64,000 bases of DNA from Chitinophagaceae bacterium (GCA_016720825.1 JADKJV010000004.1:1-64000); one strand, 5' to 3'; shown: positions 20,062 to 29,019, counted from the stretch's first letter. Notes: generated by a model from the sequence alone, not told the origin. Numbers and translations are program-made.

Positions 20062-21219
20062 ATGCCTCACTACTATACCCTGGGTAACCTTCCCCACAAA
20101 CGCCACACCCAGTTCCGCAAGCCGGACGGGACATTATACAGCGAACAGCTTTTTTCCACTGAAGGCTTCAGCGATGATTATGCATTGCTGTATCATTGCC
20201 ATCCCCCGACACAGATTATCAAAACAGAACCGCAGCAGGATGTAAGTCCGCAGATTGCAGAAGAGAAAATGCTCCAGCACCGCTGCTTCGAAGGATTCCA
20301 TGTGAAGCCGGCAAAAGATTACCTGGAGAGCCGCATTCCGGTTTTGGTGAACAGTGATTGTCATATTGTATTGGCTGCACCGCAAACATCCATGACCGGT
20401 TATTATTACAAGAACACCGATGCCGATGAAATGATATTCGTACACGAGGGGAGTGGCGTGGTGAAAACGCAATACGGGCAACTGCCATTCAGTTACGGTG
20501 ATTATATCGTATTGCCGCGCGGCACAATTTACCAGATCGAATTCAAAGACGATAAAAACCGCCTCTTCATTGTTGAATCTTTTTCACCACTGCGTTACCC
20601 CAAACGCTACCTCAGCAAAAACGGGCAACTGATGGAGCATTCACCTTACTGTGAAAGGGATATCCGTCCGCCGCAGGATTTGCAGACGATCGATGAAAAA
20701 GGCGACTTCCTCATCAAAGCCAAAAAGAAAGGCATCTTATACGGATTGCATTACGGCACCCATCCATTTGATGTAGTGGGCTGGGACGGCTGCTGCTACC
20801 CTTATATTTTCTCCATTCACGATTTTGAACCCATCACCGGAAGGGTACACATGCCGCCCCCGATTCACCAGACTTTCGAGACAAACAGTTTCGTGGTTTG
20901 TTCCTTCGTACCGCGGTTGTATGATTATCATCCCAACGCCATCCCCGCACCATACAACCACAGCAACATCGACAGCGATGAATTACTGTATTATGTGGAT
21001 GGCGATTTCATGAGCCGCAAACATGTCACCCGCGGCATGATCACCCTGCATCCGGCCGGCATCCCGCACGGGCCGCATCCAGGCGCGGTTGAAAGAAGTA
21101 TTGGTGCAAAAGAAACCAAAGAGCTGGCGGTGATGGTGGATACGTTCCGGCCGCTGATGATTACCAAACAGGCATTAGACATTGAGAATAAGGATTATGT
21201 GATGAGCTGGGCGGAGTAA
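20062..21219 (+). CDS. hmgA: Homogentisate 1,2-dioxygenase family protein
   Basis: 385 residues. The enzyme opens the homogentisate ring in tyrosine/phenylalanine breakdown using Fe(II). Cupin-fold signatures seen are DEMIFVHEGSG, FSYGDYIVLPRGT, MPPPIHQTFE, and the iron-site segment YNHSNIDSDELLYYVDGDF followed by TLHPAGIPHGPHPG, which together supply the His/Glu/His ligands. The ATG at 20062 gives the usual MPHYYTLGNLP start; the frame continues upstream through repeat sequence. No other tyrosine-degradation gene is adjacent. Confidence 0.88.
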   Translation: MPHYYTLGNLPHKRHTQFRKPDGTLYSEQLFSTEGFSDDYALLYHCHPPTQIIKTEPQQDVSPQIAEEKMLQHRCFEGFHVKPAKDYLESRIPVLVNSDCHIVLAAPQTSMTGYYYKNTDADEMIFVHEGSGVVKTQYGQLPFSYGDYIVLPRGTIYQIEFKDDKNRLFIVESFSPLRYPKRYLSKNGQLMEHSPYCERDIRPPQDLQTIDEKGDFLIKAKKKGILYGLHYGTHPFDVVGWDGCCYPYIFSIHDFEPITGRVHMPPPIHQTFETNSFVVCSFVPRLYDYHPNAIPAPYNHSNIDSDELLYYVDGDFMSRKHVTRGMITLHPAGIPHGPHPGAVERSIGAKETKELAVMVDTFRPLMITKQALDIENKDYVMSWAE

Positions 21220-21229
21220 ATAATACATT

Positions 21230-21300
21230 TAACCACAAAGTCCACAAAGTGCAGCACAAAGGCCATTGAGAATTCTTTGTATTTGTGCGGCTTTTTGTAT
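21230..21300. repeat. CACAAAG-type inverted repeat, copy 2
   Basis: AACCACAAAGTCCACAAAG starts 11 bases after the homogentisate dioxygenase stop. A diverged right arm (TTCTTTGTATTTGTGCGGC) follows near 21271-21290. The position suggests a 3'-end hairpin. Confidence 0.6.
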
Positions 21301-21320
21301 AAATCTCCCTATCTTCGCTT

Positions 21321-21352
21321 TTAACCAAATGGTTAAATCAAATGGTTAACCA
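21321..21352 (+). promoter_or_regulatory. Candidate TetR operators upstream of the regulator gene
   Basis: TTAACCA-AA-TGGTTAA (21321-21336) is a near-perfect dyad. A second dyad, TGGTTAACCA (21343-21352), overlaps the ATG of the tetR gene. The same 16-base dyad recurs before the tolC gene. Repression at both sites, including autoregulation, is inferred from the shared palindrome. Confidence 0.65.
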
Positions 21353-21956
21353 AAAAAGACAGCACCACCGAAGAAAAATCCTCGAAGCCGCCCGCAAAGT
21401 ATTCACCCACCAGGGTCTCGTCGGCGCGCGCATGCAGGATATCGCCGATGAAGCCGGCATCAACAAAGCCCTGCTTCATTATTATTTCCGCGATAAGGAC
21501 AAGCTGTTCGAAACCATCTTCGCCTCTGAAGCCCAGAAGTTTTTTCCCAAGATCAACCTCATCTTCCAGGCCGATGTTCCATTGTTTGAGAAGATTGATA
21601 AATTTGTGAACGAGTACATAGACCAGATGATTGAAACGCCTTACCTGCCCTGGTTTGTGTTGAATGAACTGCAGCGGGACCCCGACAAGTTTTTGTATAA
21701 AACCTGGGGCCAGGCCAACCTTCCCAACCCCATGAATTTCCTGATACAGATTGAAGCGGAAATCAAGGCAGGCAGGATCCGGAGAGTCAGTCCCCTGCAC
21801 CTGCTGATGAATTTACTATCGATGACTATCTTCCCCTTCATCGCCAAACCCATGATTACCCGTAACCTGAAACTGGATGAATTGCAATTCAGGCAGGCGA
21901 TGGAACAAAGAAGAAAAGAAATCCCTGAGTTTATCATCGCATCCATCAAACTGTAA
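21342..21956 (+). CDS. TetR/AcrR family transcriptional regulator
   Basis: 204 residues. The N-terminal helix-turn-helix is clear (RKILEAARKVFTHQGLVGAR, QDIADEAGINKALLHYYF, with DKDKLFETIF after it). The C-terminal ligand domain is specific to this protein. It heads the efflux operon and is flanked by copies of a TTAACCA-N2-TGGTTAA dyad, so it probably represses both itself and the tolC-hlyD-ABC genes until an inducer binds. The inducer is unknown. Confidence 0.92.
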   Translation: MVNQKRQHHRRKILEAARKVFTHQGLVGARMQDIADEAGINKALLHYYFRDKDKLFETIFASEAQKFFPKINLIFQADVPLFEKIDKFVNEYIDQMIETPYLPWFVLNELQRDPDKFLYKTWGQANLPNPMNFLIQIEAEIKAGRIRRVSPLHLLMNLLSMTIFPFIAKPMITRNLKLDELQFRQAMEQRRKEIPEFIIASIKL

Positions 21957-21973
21957 ATTTTTTTGTAACCTTT

Positions 21974-21989
21974 TTAACCATCTGGTTAA
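21974..21989 (+). promoter_or_regulatory. Candidate TetR operator before tolC
   Basis: TTAACCA-TC-TGGTTAA has arms identical to the dyad at 21321-21336 and lies 13 bases before the tolC start. The two copies differ only in the two central bases. Confidence 0.65.
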
Positions 21990-22002
21990 TATGATACAAC
22001 AC

Positions 22003-23268
22003 ATGAAAAAACAAATGCTGCTATTCTTATTACTGCCATTGACAGTACTCGGACAGCAAACAGAACCGCTCACGCTCGATAAGGCGTATGAACTGGCCCG
22101 CAACAATTATCCGCTGATCAAACAGCAGGACCTGATCCGCCAGACGCGTGACTTAACCATTGATAACCTCAGTACCGGATTCCTGCCGCAGGTTACTTTA
22201 AGCGGACAAGCCACCTGGCAATCGGAAGTCACACAGATTAAAATCCCCATCCCGGGATTTACGGTTACCCCTCCTAATAAGGACCAGTATAAAGTGCTGG
22301 CCGATATCAGCCAGCTGATATACGACGGTGGCCAGATCCGCGAACAAAAAAATATCCAGAAACTCGCTGAAAAAAATGAACAGCAGAAACTGGAAGTGGA
22401 GCTGTATAAATTAAAAGACCGGATCAACCAGCTTTTCATGGGTGTATTATATATGGACGAGCAAATCAAGCAGGTTGACCTGGTGAAATCAGATATCAAT
22501 ACCGGCATTAAAAAAGTGGAAGCCCAGGTGGAAAACGGCGTGGCTTTCCGTTCCAGCCTGAATGTGCTGAAAGCTGAACTGCTGAAAACAAACCAGCGTG
22601 CTTCAGAATTGAAAGCAACCCGGAAAGGTCTGATAGATGTATTATCCCTGCTCATCAACACACCGCTGCCTGAAAATGGGGTGCTTGTTAAACCAGTACC
22701 TGCAGCAGATCTTACTGTAAGTACAATCAACAGGCCGGAAGTTAATTTATACCGGTCCCAGTTTGCATTATATAACAGCCAGGTGAAACTGATAGCAGCC
22801 CGCAATAAACCGAAAGCCGGTTTATTCATGCAGGGTGGATACGGCCGGCCGGGATTAAATTTCCTGAATAATGATTTCAGTTTTTATTATACCGGTGGCC
22901 TCCGTTTGAGCTGGTCGCTAAGCGGATTATATACAAAGAAGAAAGAACAAAAAATAGCTGTATTGAATATGGTCGCAGTAAAGCTTCAGGAAGAAACATT
23001 TTTACTGAATACTAACTCACAGCTTAAGCAACAGCAGGCTGAAATCAACCGCCTGCAGCAGCTGGTGGATACGGACCAGGAGATCATTGACCTCCGCATC
23101 AGCATCAAAGACGCCGCCAAAGCGCAACTGGAAAACGGCGTGATCACTTCCAATGATTACCTCCGGGAAGTAAATGCAGAAGACCAGGCACGCCAGACAC
23201 TCATCACACACCAGTTACAATTATTACAGGCAAAAATTAATTACCAGACCATTTCAGGCAACCAATAA
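22003..23268 (+). CDS. TolC-family outer membrane efflux protein
   Basis: 421 residues from the ATG at 22003 (an in-frame ATG at 21991 is an alternative). A signal peptide (MKKQMLLFLLLPLTVLGQQ) precedes two OEP coiled-coil repeats. Typical segments are LTLDKAYELARNNYPLIKQQ, a helical hairpin around residues 110-190, and the second-half block KDAAKAQLENGVITSNDYLREVNAE. It should form the trimeric outer-membrane channel of this ABC efflux system, working with the HlyD protein encoded 9 bases downstream. Confidence 0.92.
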   Translation: MKKQMLLFLLLPLTVLGQQTEPLTLDKAYELARNNYPLIKQQDLIRQTRDLTIDNLSTGFLPQVTLSGQATWQSEVTQIKIPIPGFTVTPPNKDQYKVLADISQLIYDGGQIREQKNIQKLAEKNEQQKLEVELYKLKDRINQLFMGVLYMDEQIKQVDLVKSDINTGIKKVEAQVENGVAFRSSLNVLKAELLKTNQRASELKATRKGLIDVLSLLINTPLPENGVLVKPVPAADLTVSTINRPEVNLYRSQFALYNSQVKLIAARNKPKAGLFMQGGYGRPGLNFLNNDFSFYYTGGLRLSWSLSGLYTKKKEQKIAVLNMVAVKLQEETFLLNTNSQLKQQQAEINRLQQLVDTDQEIIDLRISIKDAAKAQLENGVITSNDYLREVNAEDQARQTLITHQLQLLQAKINYQTISGNQ

Positions 23269-23277
23269 AAATCAATC

Positions 23278-24216
23278 ATGATGAATAAAAGCTTAATCAG
23301 CATCGCAGCATCCATCCTCATCCTCACAGGATGCAAATCATCCGGCAGCAATGCCGACGCTTCCGGCACTTTTGAAGCCACTGAAGTCATTGTTTCTGCA
23401 CAGGCCAACGGCAGGATATTGTCGCTTGACATTGATGAAGGCACCATACTCCCGGCAGATACCATCGTCGGACAAGTGGATCCTTCTGATCTCAGTCTGC
23501 AGAAAGAACAGGTGGAAGCGTCCATCTCTTCTCTGAACGACCAGACACAAAATGCGGCGCCCAATGTAAAGCTGCTGCAAAACCAGGTGGCGGTGCAGCA
23601 ATCACAGCTGAATAACCTGCTGCATGAAAAAGGCCGTATTGAAAACCTGTTGAAACAGGATGCAGCCACCGGCAAACAACTGGATGATATCAATGCACAG
23701 ATTGATCTCGTGAAAAAACAAATGGACGTAACCCGGCAGCAGATCAACGTGCAGCTGAACAATGTGAACACCCAAAACAATGCGGTGCTCAGCAATGCCA
23801 AACCATTACAGAAAAAAGCCGCATTGCTGGATGATCAGATGAAAAAAGCATCCATCCTTAATCCGGTACAGGGCACCGTGCTGGTGAAATATGCAGAGAA
23901 AGGCGAGATTACTTCCATGGGCAAGGCGCTCTATAAAATTGCAGACCTGACCACGCTCGACCTGCGCGCGTATCCAACCGCTGCCCAGTTATCAAACATC
24001 AAACTGAACCAGTCCGTAAAAGTGTTGGTGGATGACGGCAGTAAAAAATACCGCGAGTATTCAGGCACGATCATCTGGATTTCTGATAAAGCAGAATTCA
24101 CGCCGAAAACCATCCAGACCAAAGAAGAAAGAGCCAACCTGGTATATGCCATCAAAATCAAAGTGAAAAATGACGGCTTCCTGAAAATCGGAATGTACGG
24201 TGAAGTAAAATTTTAA
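23278..24216 (+). CDS. HlyD-family periplasmic adaptor lipoprotein
   Basis: 312 residues. The lipobox LILTGC marks a lipid anchor. The lipoyl half-motif VIVSAQANGRILSLDIDEGT is followed by a long coiled coil (~75-180, rich in Gln/Leu heptads), the second lipoyl half (NPVQGTVLVKYAEKGEITSMG) and a beta-barrel domain ending in GMYGEVKF. It should bridge the inner-membrane ABC permeases and the TolC channel, as in YbhG-type systems. It sits 2 bases before the first ABC ATPase gene. Confidence 0.92.
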   Translation: MMNKSLISIAASILILTGCKSSGSNADASGTFEATEVIVSAQANGRILSLDIDEGTILPADTIVGQVDPSDLSLQKEQVEASISSLNDQTQNAAPNVKLLQNQVAVQQSQLNNLLHEKGRIENLLKQDAATGKQLDDINAQIDLVKKQMDVTRQQINVQLNNVNTQNNAVLSNAKPLQKKAALLDDQMKKASILNPVQGTVLVKYAEKGEITSMGKALYKIADLTTLDLRAYPTAAQLSNIKLNQSVKVLVDDGSKKYREYSGTIIWISDKAEFTPKTIQTKEERANLVYAIKIKVKNDGFLKIGMYGEVKF

Positions 24217-24218
24217 TC

Positions 24219-25133
24219 ATGCCAGCAGTTGTTGTCAATAATATTGTCAAGACCTACGGGAAGAAAAAGGAAACCACGGCGCTCCATGGTATTTCTTTTG
24301 AAACGGCTCCCGGTGAATTGTTCGGGTTGATTGGTCCCGATGGCGCCGGTAAAACTTCCCTGTTCCGCATTCTCACCACGTTGTTACTGGCCGACAGCGG
24401 CACGGCTTCTGTTAACGGACTGGAGGTGGTGAAAGATTACAAAGCCATCCGCCGGAAAGTGGGGTATATGCCCGGCCGGTTTTCCTTGTATCCTGATTTA
24501 TCAGTGGAAGAGAACCTGAATTTCTTCGCCACCATTTTCAATACCAGCATTGAAGAAAATTATGACCTGATCAGGGATATCTATGTGCAGATCGAGCCTT
24601 TCAAAAAAAGAAGGGCGGGTAAGCTTTCGGGTGGTATGAAACAAAAACTGGCACTGAGTTGTGCGTTAATCCACCGTCCGGATGTGTTATTCCTAGATGA
24701 ACCCACCACCGGTGTGGATGCAGTATCCAGAAAAGAATTCTGGGAGATGCTGAAAGGCCTCAAGGCACAGGGTATTTCCATTTTGGTGTCAACGCCGTAT
24801 ATGGATGAAGCGGCTTTATGCGACCGGGTGGCCTTATTGCAGAACGGGAAAATATTATCAGTGAATACCCCGGCAGGAATTGTGGATGATTTTGCCTGGC
24901 CATTGCTGGCAGTGAAGGCCACGTCTATGCTGCCTTTATTACATCATATTGAAAAATTTGAAGGAGCCGTGAATGCATATCCGTTTGGTGAATTCCACCA
25001 TGTGGTGATGAAGCCTGGCAGTACCGCTGTACAGTTGCAGCAGTTCCTGGAGCATAAAGGACATGCCGGACTTATCGTGAAAGAAGCCAAACCCGGGATT
25101 GAAGATTGTTTTATTGCTTACATGAAAAATTAA
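24219..25133 (+). CDS. ABC transporter ATP-binding protein (YbhF N-terminal-half type)
   Basis: 304 residues. Walker A is GPDGAGKTS, the signature is KLSGGMKQKLALSCALI, and Walker B is VLFLDEPTTGVD, followed by the H-loop region VSTPYMDEAALCD, in which the switch His is replaced by Pro/Tyr context. A C-terminal extension of ~90 residues matches ABC-2 exporter ATPases. In YbhF-like systems two ATPase halves are fused; here they are separate adjacent genes 2 bases apart. Confidence 0.92.
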   Translation: MPAVVVNNIVKTYGKKKETTALHGISFETAPGELFGLIGPDGAGKTSLFRILTTLLLADSGTASVNGLEVVKDYKAIRRKVGYMPGRFSLYPDLSVEENLNFFATIFNTSIEENYDLIRDIYVQIEPFKKRRAGKLSGGMKQKLALSCALIHRPDVLFLDEPTTGVDAVSRKEFWEMLKGLKAQGISILVSTPYMDEAALCDRVALLQNGKILSVNTPAGIVDDFAWPLLAVKATSMLPLLHHIEKFEGAVNAYPFGEFHHVVMKPGSTAVQLQQFLEHKGHAGLIVKEAKPGIEDCFIAYMKN

Positions 25134-25135
25134 TT

Positions 25136-25882
25136 ATGCCTGCAGATAAAGTCATATTAGTGGAAGGGCTGACCAAACGCTTTGGTGATTTCACCGCCGT
25201 GGATCATATCAGTTTTGAAGTCAGCCGCGGCGAAATCTTTGGTTTCCTCGGTGCCAACGGTGCCGGCAAAACCACTGCCATGAGGATGTTATGCGGCTTG
25301 TCCATGCCCAGTTCCGGAAAAGCCCGGGTAGCCGGTTTTGATATTTATAAAGAGAACGAAAAAATCAAAAAGAATATCGGCTACATGAGCCAGAAGTTCT
25401 CACTCTATGATGATCTCACGGTGAAAGAGAATATGCGTTTTTACGGCGGTATCTACGGAAAGAGCGATGTGTTTATCAAAGACAAAACAAAAACGATTCT
25501 TGAGCAATTACATCTGACTGCCGAGGGTGATAAACTGGTTGGATCATTACCATTGGGCTGGAAACAAAAATTGGCGTTTAGTGTCGCCATCTTCCACGAA
25601 CCTGAAATCGTATTTCTCGATGAACCAACTGGTGGAGTTGATCCCGTAACCAGGAGAGAGTTCTGGAATCTAATTTACGAGGCATCCGCTAGTGGCATTA
25701 CCGTTTTTGTAACGACACACTACATGGATGAGGCCGAATATTGTAAGCGGGTAAGTATAATGGTTGATGGACGAATTGATGCACTCGATACACCTGCAAA
25801 TCTGAAATTGATTTTGGGTGCGGAGTCGATGGATGAGGTGTTTTTAAAGTTGGCACGTAAAGCCACTAGAGTTGAAAGTTGA
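25136..25882 (+). CDS. ABC transporter ATP-binding protein (YbhF C-terminal-half type)
   Basis: 248 residues. Walker A is GANGAGKTTAM and Walker B is IVFLDEPTGGVD with VTTHYMDEAEYC (switch His present). The ABC signature is degenerate: SLPLGWKQKL in place of LSGGQ. This is a known feature of the second half in YbhF-type exporters, so the pair likely forms one composite active site. The ATG at 25136 is used; the frame is open upstream. The inverted-repeat element with the S23-type gene starts ~60 bases after the stop. Confidence 0.92.
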   Translation: MPADKVILVEGLTKRFGDFTAVDHISFEVSRGEIFGFLGANGAGKTTAMRMLCGLSMPSSGKARVAGFDIYKENEKIKKNIGYMSQKFSLYDDLTVKENMRFYGGIYGKSDVFIKDKTKTILEQLHLTAEGDKLVGSLPLGWKQKLAFSVAIFHEPEIVFLDEPTGGVDPVTRREFWNLIYEASASGITVFVTTHYMDEAEYCKRVSIMVDGRIDALDTPANLKLILGAESMDEVFLKLARKATRVES

Positions 25883-25942
25883 AAATGCTTGCCCGCAAGG
25901 CCTATGCTAAAGCTTATAGGGAAGCATAAGCGAAAATGAAGG

Positions 25943-26489
25943 AGGAGAATGGAGAATTGAGAATGGAAATTGAGAATTCTTGCCCGCGAGCCTAGCTGAA
26001 GCTTGCCAAGAGAGGGAAAATTTTATATGGCTGAGGTCGGGCTCATTTATTAATAAAGATGAAGAAATGTTGTTGCGACGAAATCAAGGTTTGCTTTCCA
26101 TGTTGTGACGGTTTGTAAAAGCTGGTAGAGGTGAAAAAAGAGTATGTGCTTTCAAAGCAGTTTCTCCGAAGCGGGACGGCCATTGGGGCTTTAGTCCGGG
26201 AATCGGTACATGCTGAGTCCAGGGCGGATTTTATCCACAAACTCAGTATCGCTTTAAAAGAAGCTAATGAAACGGAATACTGGTTGCTATTGCTCGAAAA
26301 AGGTGGATATCTGGAGAAAGAGGAAATGGTGCTGTTGCAAAAAAAATGTGATGAACTGATCAGGCTTTTGGCAAGTAGTGTAAAGACAGCAAAAGCGGGA
26401 ACAAAAAAGTAAACTGAATTTAAAAATTAATGAAACAGATAAGATGAGAGCCAATTCTCCATTCTCCATTCTCAATTCTCAATTTTTCG
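25943..26489. mobile_element. Inverted-repeat element carrying a four-helix-bundle (S23/IVP-like) gene
   Basis: Left arm 25943-25980 (GGAGAATTGAGAATGGA words) and right arm 26451-26489 are reverse complements over ~27 bases with one gap. They enclose ~470 bases that contain only the four-helix-bundle gene remnant. A pair of smaller hairpins (TTGCCCGCAAGG..., TTGCCCGCGAG...) lies at the left edge. The layout, arms around a lone S23-family ORF, is that of intervening sequences known from 23S rRNA genes, but here it sits inside an efflux operon. No transposase is seen. Calling it mobile is inference. Confidence 0.5.
26063..26412 (+). pseudogene. Four-helix-bundle protein (S23 ribosomal / intervening-sequence family), frame-broken
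   Basis: The intact part from 26131 (GTG) reads KKEYVLSKQFLRSGTAIGAL, then SRADFIHKLSIALKEANETE and YWLLLLEKGGYL, the conserved core of S23/IVP four-helix-bundle proteins, including RSGTAIGA. The expected first helix is present one frame over at 26063-26118 (VVATKSRFAFHVVTVCK). Adding one A in the AAAA run near 26117-26120 joins it to KLVEVKKEYV. A second missing A near 26065-26067 would extend it to NKDEEN. No ATG is found in that frame. Some relatives are accessory proteins of diversity-generating retroelements (Avd), but no reverse transcriptase is nearby. Confidence 0.7.
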
Positions 26490-27580
26490 CCTTTATCAAA
26501 AAGGAATTCTTCCACATCTGGAGGGACAAAAGCACTTTGTTTATCCTTCTCGGGATGCCTGTCGCACAGATTATCATTTTCGGCTTTGCTTTGACGAACG
26601 AAGTAAAGAACGCCAAATTCGCTGTTCTTGATCAATCAAAAGATGTTGCCACTCAGCAACTGATTACAGAAATGGATGCTTCACGTTATTTTGATTTGTC
26701 AAAGAACCTTACATCTTACAAACAAATCGAAGAAGAATTTAAAAAAGGAACTGTTAAGCTGGCAGTAGTTTTTCCTCCGAATTTCAACGAAGACCTCCAG
26801 CATTTCAATAAAGCACAAGTGCAACTCGTGGCAGATGCTTCTGATCCCAATGTGGCGAATACCTTAACGAATTACGCCTCGAATATTATCGGTGATTACC
26901 AGAAACGGGTAACTGGCAACCGGGAACTGCCCTATACTATCACTACTGAAATGCGGATGTTATATAACCCGCAGTTAAAAGGCGCCTTCAATTTTGTGCC
27001 GGGTGTGATGGCCATGGTGCTGTTGCTGGTGTGTACGATGATGACTGCCATTACGATTGTAAAAGAAAAAGAAATGGGCACGATGGAAATCATGCTGGTG
27101 TCGCCCATGCGGCCGCAGCTGGTGGTGTTTGCCAAGGCCGTACCTTATTTGTTATTATCCATCATCAATATCAGCACTATTTTACTGCTGAGTTATTTTG
27201 TGCTGGAAATGCCGATCAATGGCAGTCTGGTGTTGCTGGTAGGGGAGAGCATTTTATTTACGCTCGTATCACTGTCGCTGGGCTTGCTGATCTCAGCCGG
27301 TGCGGCTTCCCAACAGGCAGCCATGTTCATTTCACTCATTGCCTTATTCCTCCCCACGATTATGCTCAGTGGCTTTATGTTCCCGGTAGAGAATATGCCC
27401 ATCCCGATGCAGGTCGTGAGTAAGATTGCGCCAGCTTCCTGGTATTATTCTATTGTAAAATCAGTAATGATCAAAGGCATTGGCCTCCATGCGATCTGGA
27501 AAGAAACACTGGTACTGGCAGGGATGATGGTTTTCTTCCTCACACTCGCTATTAAAAAATTTAAAATCCGCCTGGCATGA
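26444..27580 (+). CDS. ABC-2 type permease (YbhS-like)
   Basis: 378 residues. After a first cytoplasmic segment (FIKKEFFHIWRDKSTLFILL) come one helix, a large extracytoplasmic loop (~45-180) and five C-terminal helices with the family block IVKEKEMGTMEIMLVSPMRP and FMFPVENMPIPMQ. It forms the export channel with the permease encoded next, driven by the two ATPases. The first ~14 residues (MRANSPFSILNSQF) are encoded by the right arm of the inverted-repeat element, so the present start codon appears to come from the insertion. The 3' end overlaps the next gene as ATGA. Confidence 0.9.
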   Translation: MRANSPFSILNSQFFAFIKKEFFHIWRDKSTLFILLGMPVAQIIIFGFALTNEVKNAKFAVLDQSKDVATQQLITEMDASRYFDLSKNLTSYKQIEEEFKKGTVKLAVVFPPNFNEDLQHFNKAQVQLVADASDPNVANTLTNYASNIIGDYQKRVTGNRELPYTITTEMRMLYNPQLKGAFNFVPGVMAMVLLLVCTMMTAITIVKEKEMGTMEIMLVSPMRPQLVVFAKAVPYLLLSIINISTILLLSYFVLEMPINGSLVLLVGESILFTLVSLSLGLLISAGAASQQAAMFISLIALFLPTIMLSGFMFPVENMPIPMQVVSKIAPASWYYSIVKSVMIKGIGLHAIWKETLVLAGMMVFFLTLAIKKFKIRLA

Positions 27581-28695
27581 GAACACTGAAGTTTTTATTA
27601 CAGAAAGAATTCAGGCAGATCTTCCGCGATCCGGCCATCCTGCGACTGATCTTCATTATGCCCATCATACAATTGATGGTATTACCCTGGGCTGCGGATT
27701 ATGAAATCAAAGGGATCAAACTGGCTGTGGTGGACCAGGATCATTCGGAATATTCCCGGCAGCTGGTCAATAAGATTACATCTTCCGGTTATTTCAAGCT
27801 CACTGAATATACAAGCTCCTGGGATGCATCCCTGGCAGAGGTGGAACACGACCGCGCGGATATCGTATTGCAAATCCCGCCCCATTTTGAAAAGAACCTG
27901 GTGAAGGAAGACAAAGCAAGTCTCTTCATGGCCATGAATGCCATCAATGGCGTGAAGGCCAATATAGGTGGTGCTTATCTAGGTATGATCCTCCGCGATT
28001 ATAACCGCGAAATAAGAACCGAATGGATCCAGTTCCCCCGGTTCAGTCCGGAAAAACAAATCGAAGTGGTTTCTTCCAACTGGTACAACCCGCACATGAA
28101 TTATAAATTCTTCATGGTGCCCGGTATCCTCGTGATCTTATTAACCATGGTCGGCACCAACCTCACCGCCATCAACATTGTAAAAGAAAAAGAAATCGGC
28201 ACCATTGAACAGATCAACGTAACACCCGTAAAAAAATACCAGTTCATCCTCGGCAAACTGATACCTTTCTGGATCATTGGTCTGTTTGTGCTCAGCCTGG
28301 GATTTATCATTGCCCGGCTTGTGTATGGCATTATACCGGTTGGCAGTTTCCTCACGATATACATTTTTGCCGCACTGTACCTGCTGGCAGTACTCGGACT
28401 GGGGCTGCTCGTCTCCACCTATTCCACCAACCAGCAGCAATCCATGCTCATCTCATTTTTTATGATGATGATCTTTATCCTCCTCGGCGGTCTATATACC
28501 TCCATCGACAGCATGCCCGAATGGGCCAAATGGATCACCCGCTTCAACCCGGTATCTTATTTCATAGAGGTAATGCGTATGGTTGTACTTAAAGGCAGCA
28601 GCCTAGCCGATATTAAATACCACCTGCTGATCATGACGGGGTTTGCCATCGGGTTGAATGGATGGGCTGTCGTGAACTATCGGAAACGGAGCTAG
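27577..28695 (+). CDS. ABC-2 type permease (YbhR-like)
   Basis: 372 residues with the same plan as its upstream partner: LLQKEFRQIFRDPAILRLIF at the N-terminus, a large periplasmic loop, and INIVKEKEIGTIEQINVTPV before the C-terminal helices, then GGLYTSIDSMPEWAKWI. The ATGA overlap with the preceding gene points to translational coupling. It is the last gene of the TetR-tolC-hlyD-ABC-ABC-permease-permease unit, a probable drug or small-molecule exporter. Confidence 0.92.
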   Translation: MRTLKFLLQKEFRQIFRDPAILRLIFIMPIIQLMVLPWAADYEIKGIKLAVVDQDHSEYSRQLVNKITSSGYFKLTEYTSSWDASLAEVEHDRADIVLQIPPHFEKNLVKEDKASLFMAMNAINGVKANIGGAYLGMILRDYNREIRTEWIQFPRFSPEKQIEVVSSNWYNPHMNYKFFMVPGILVILLTMVGTNLTAINIVKEKEIGTIEQINVTPVKKYQFILGKLIPFWIIGLFVLSLGFIIARLVYGIIPVGSFLTIYIFAALYLLAVLGLGLLVSTYSTNQQQSMLISFFMMMIFILLGGLYTSIDSMPEWAKWITRFNPVSYFIEVMRMVVLKGSSLADIKYHLLIMTGFAIGLNGWAVVNYRKRS

Positions 28696-28730
28696 GAGGG
28701 CCAACGTGGTCTGTTCTTTTGTTGGAGGTT

Positions 28731-28900
28731 ATACCCTGTGTTTGAGAGTTTCCCAAAGCAATTAAAAGTCAAAATTCAAAAGTAAAAAGCCTTACTAAAT
28801 CTGTAAAGACTTTTCAATTTTGATTTTTTGAATTTTTAATTTTGACTTTTGAATCCTTTCAGAAATTTTCGATCATAGGGTTCAACCTCCAACCTCCAAC
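28731..28900. repeat. Direct repeat flanking the Kelch gene, left copy
   Basis: ~170 bases nearly identical to 30233-30419. The outer ends are inverted (GTTGGAGGTT ... AACCTCCAAC). Inside is a T/A-rich hairpin of AAAAGTCAAAATTCAAAAGT words with their reverse complement (TTTTTAATTTTGACTTTTG). Together with the flanks it fills the 324-base gap between the permease gene and the Kelch gene. Confidence 0.88.
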
Positions 28901-29019
28901 TTCTCCCGTCACCCACTCCCTCAACTCTGTTAACTGCACAATGAATTCCGCCACCAAATAACCAAGCAAATACAGGAAGCCATAAAACGGGAAATTTAAC
29001 CCTACTTAAACTCCCTCGC

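Noticed and set aside
26063..26412. Diversity-generating retroelement with the S23-like protein as Avd
   Set aside because: No reverse transcriptase, template repeat or variable repeat is seen nearby.
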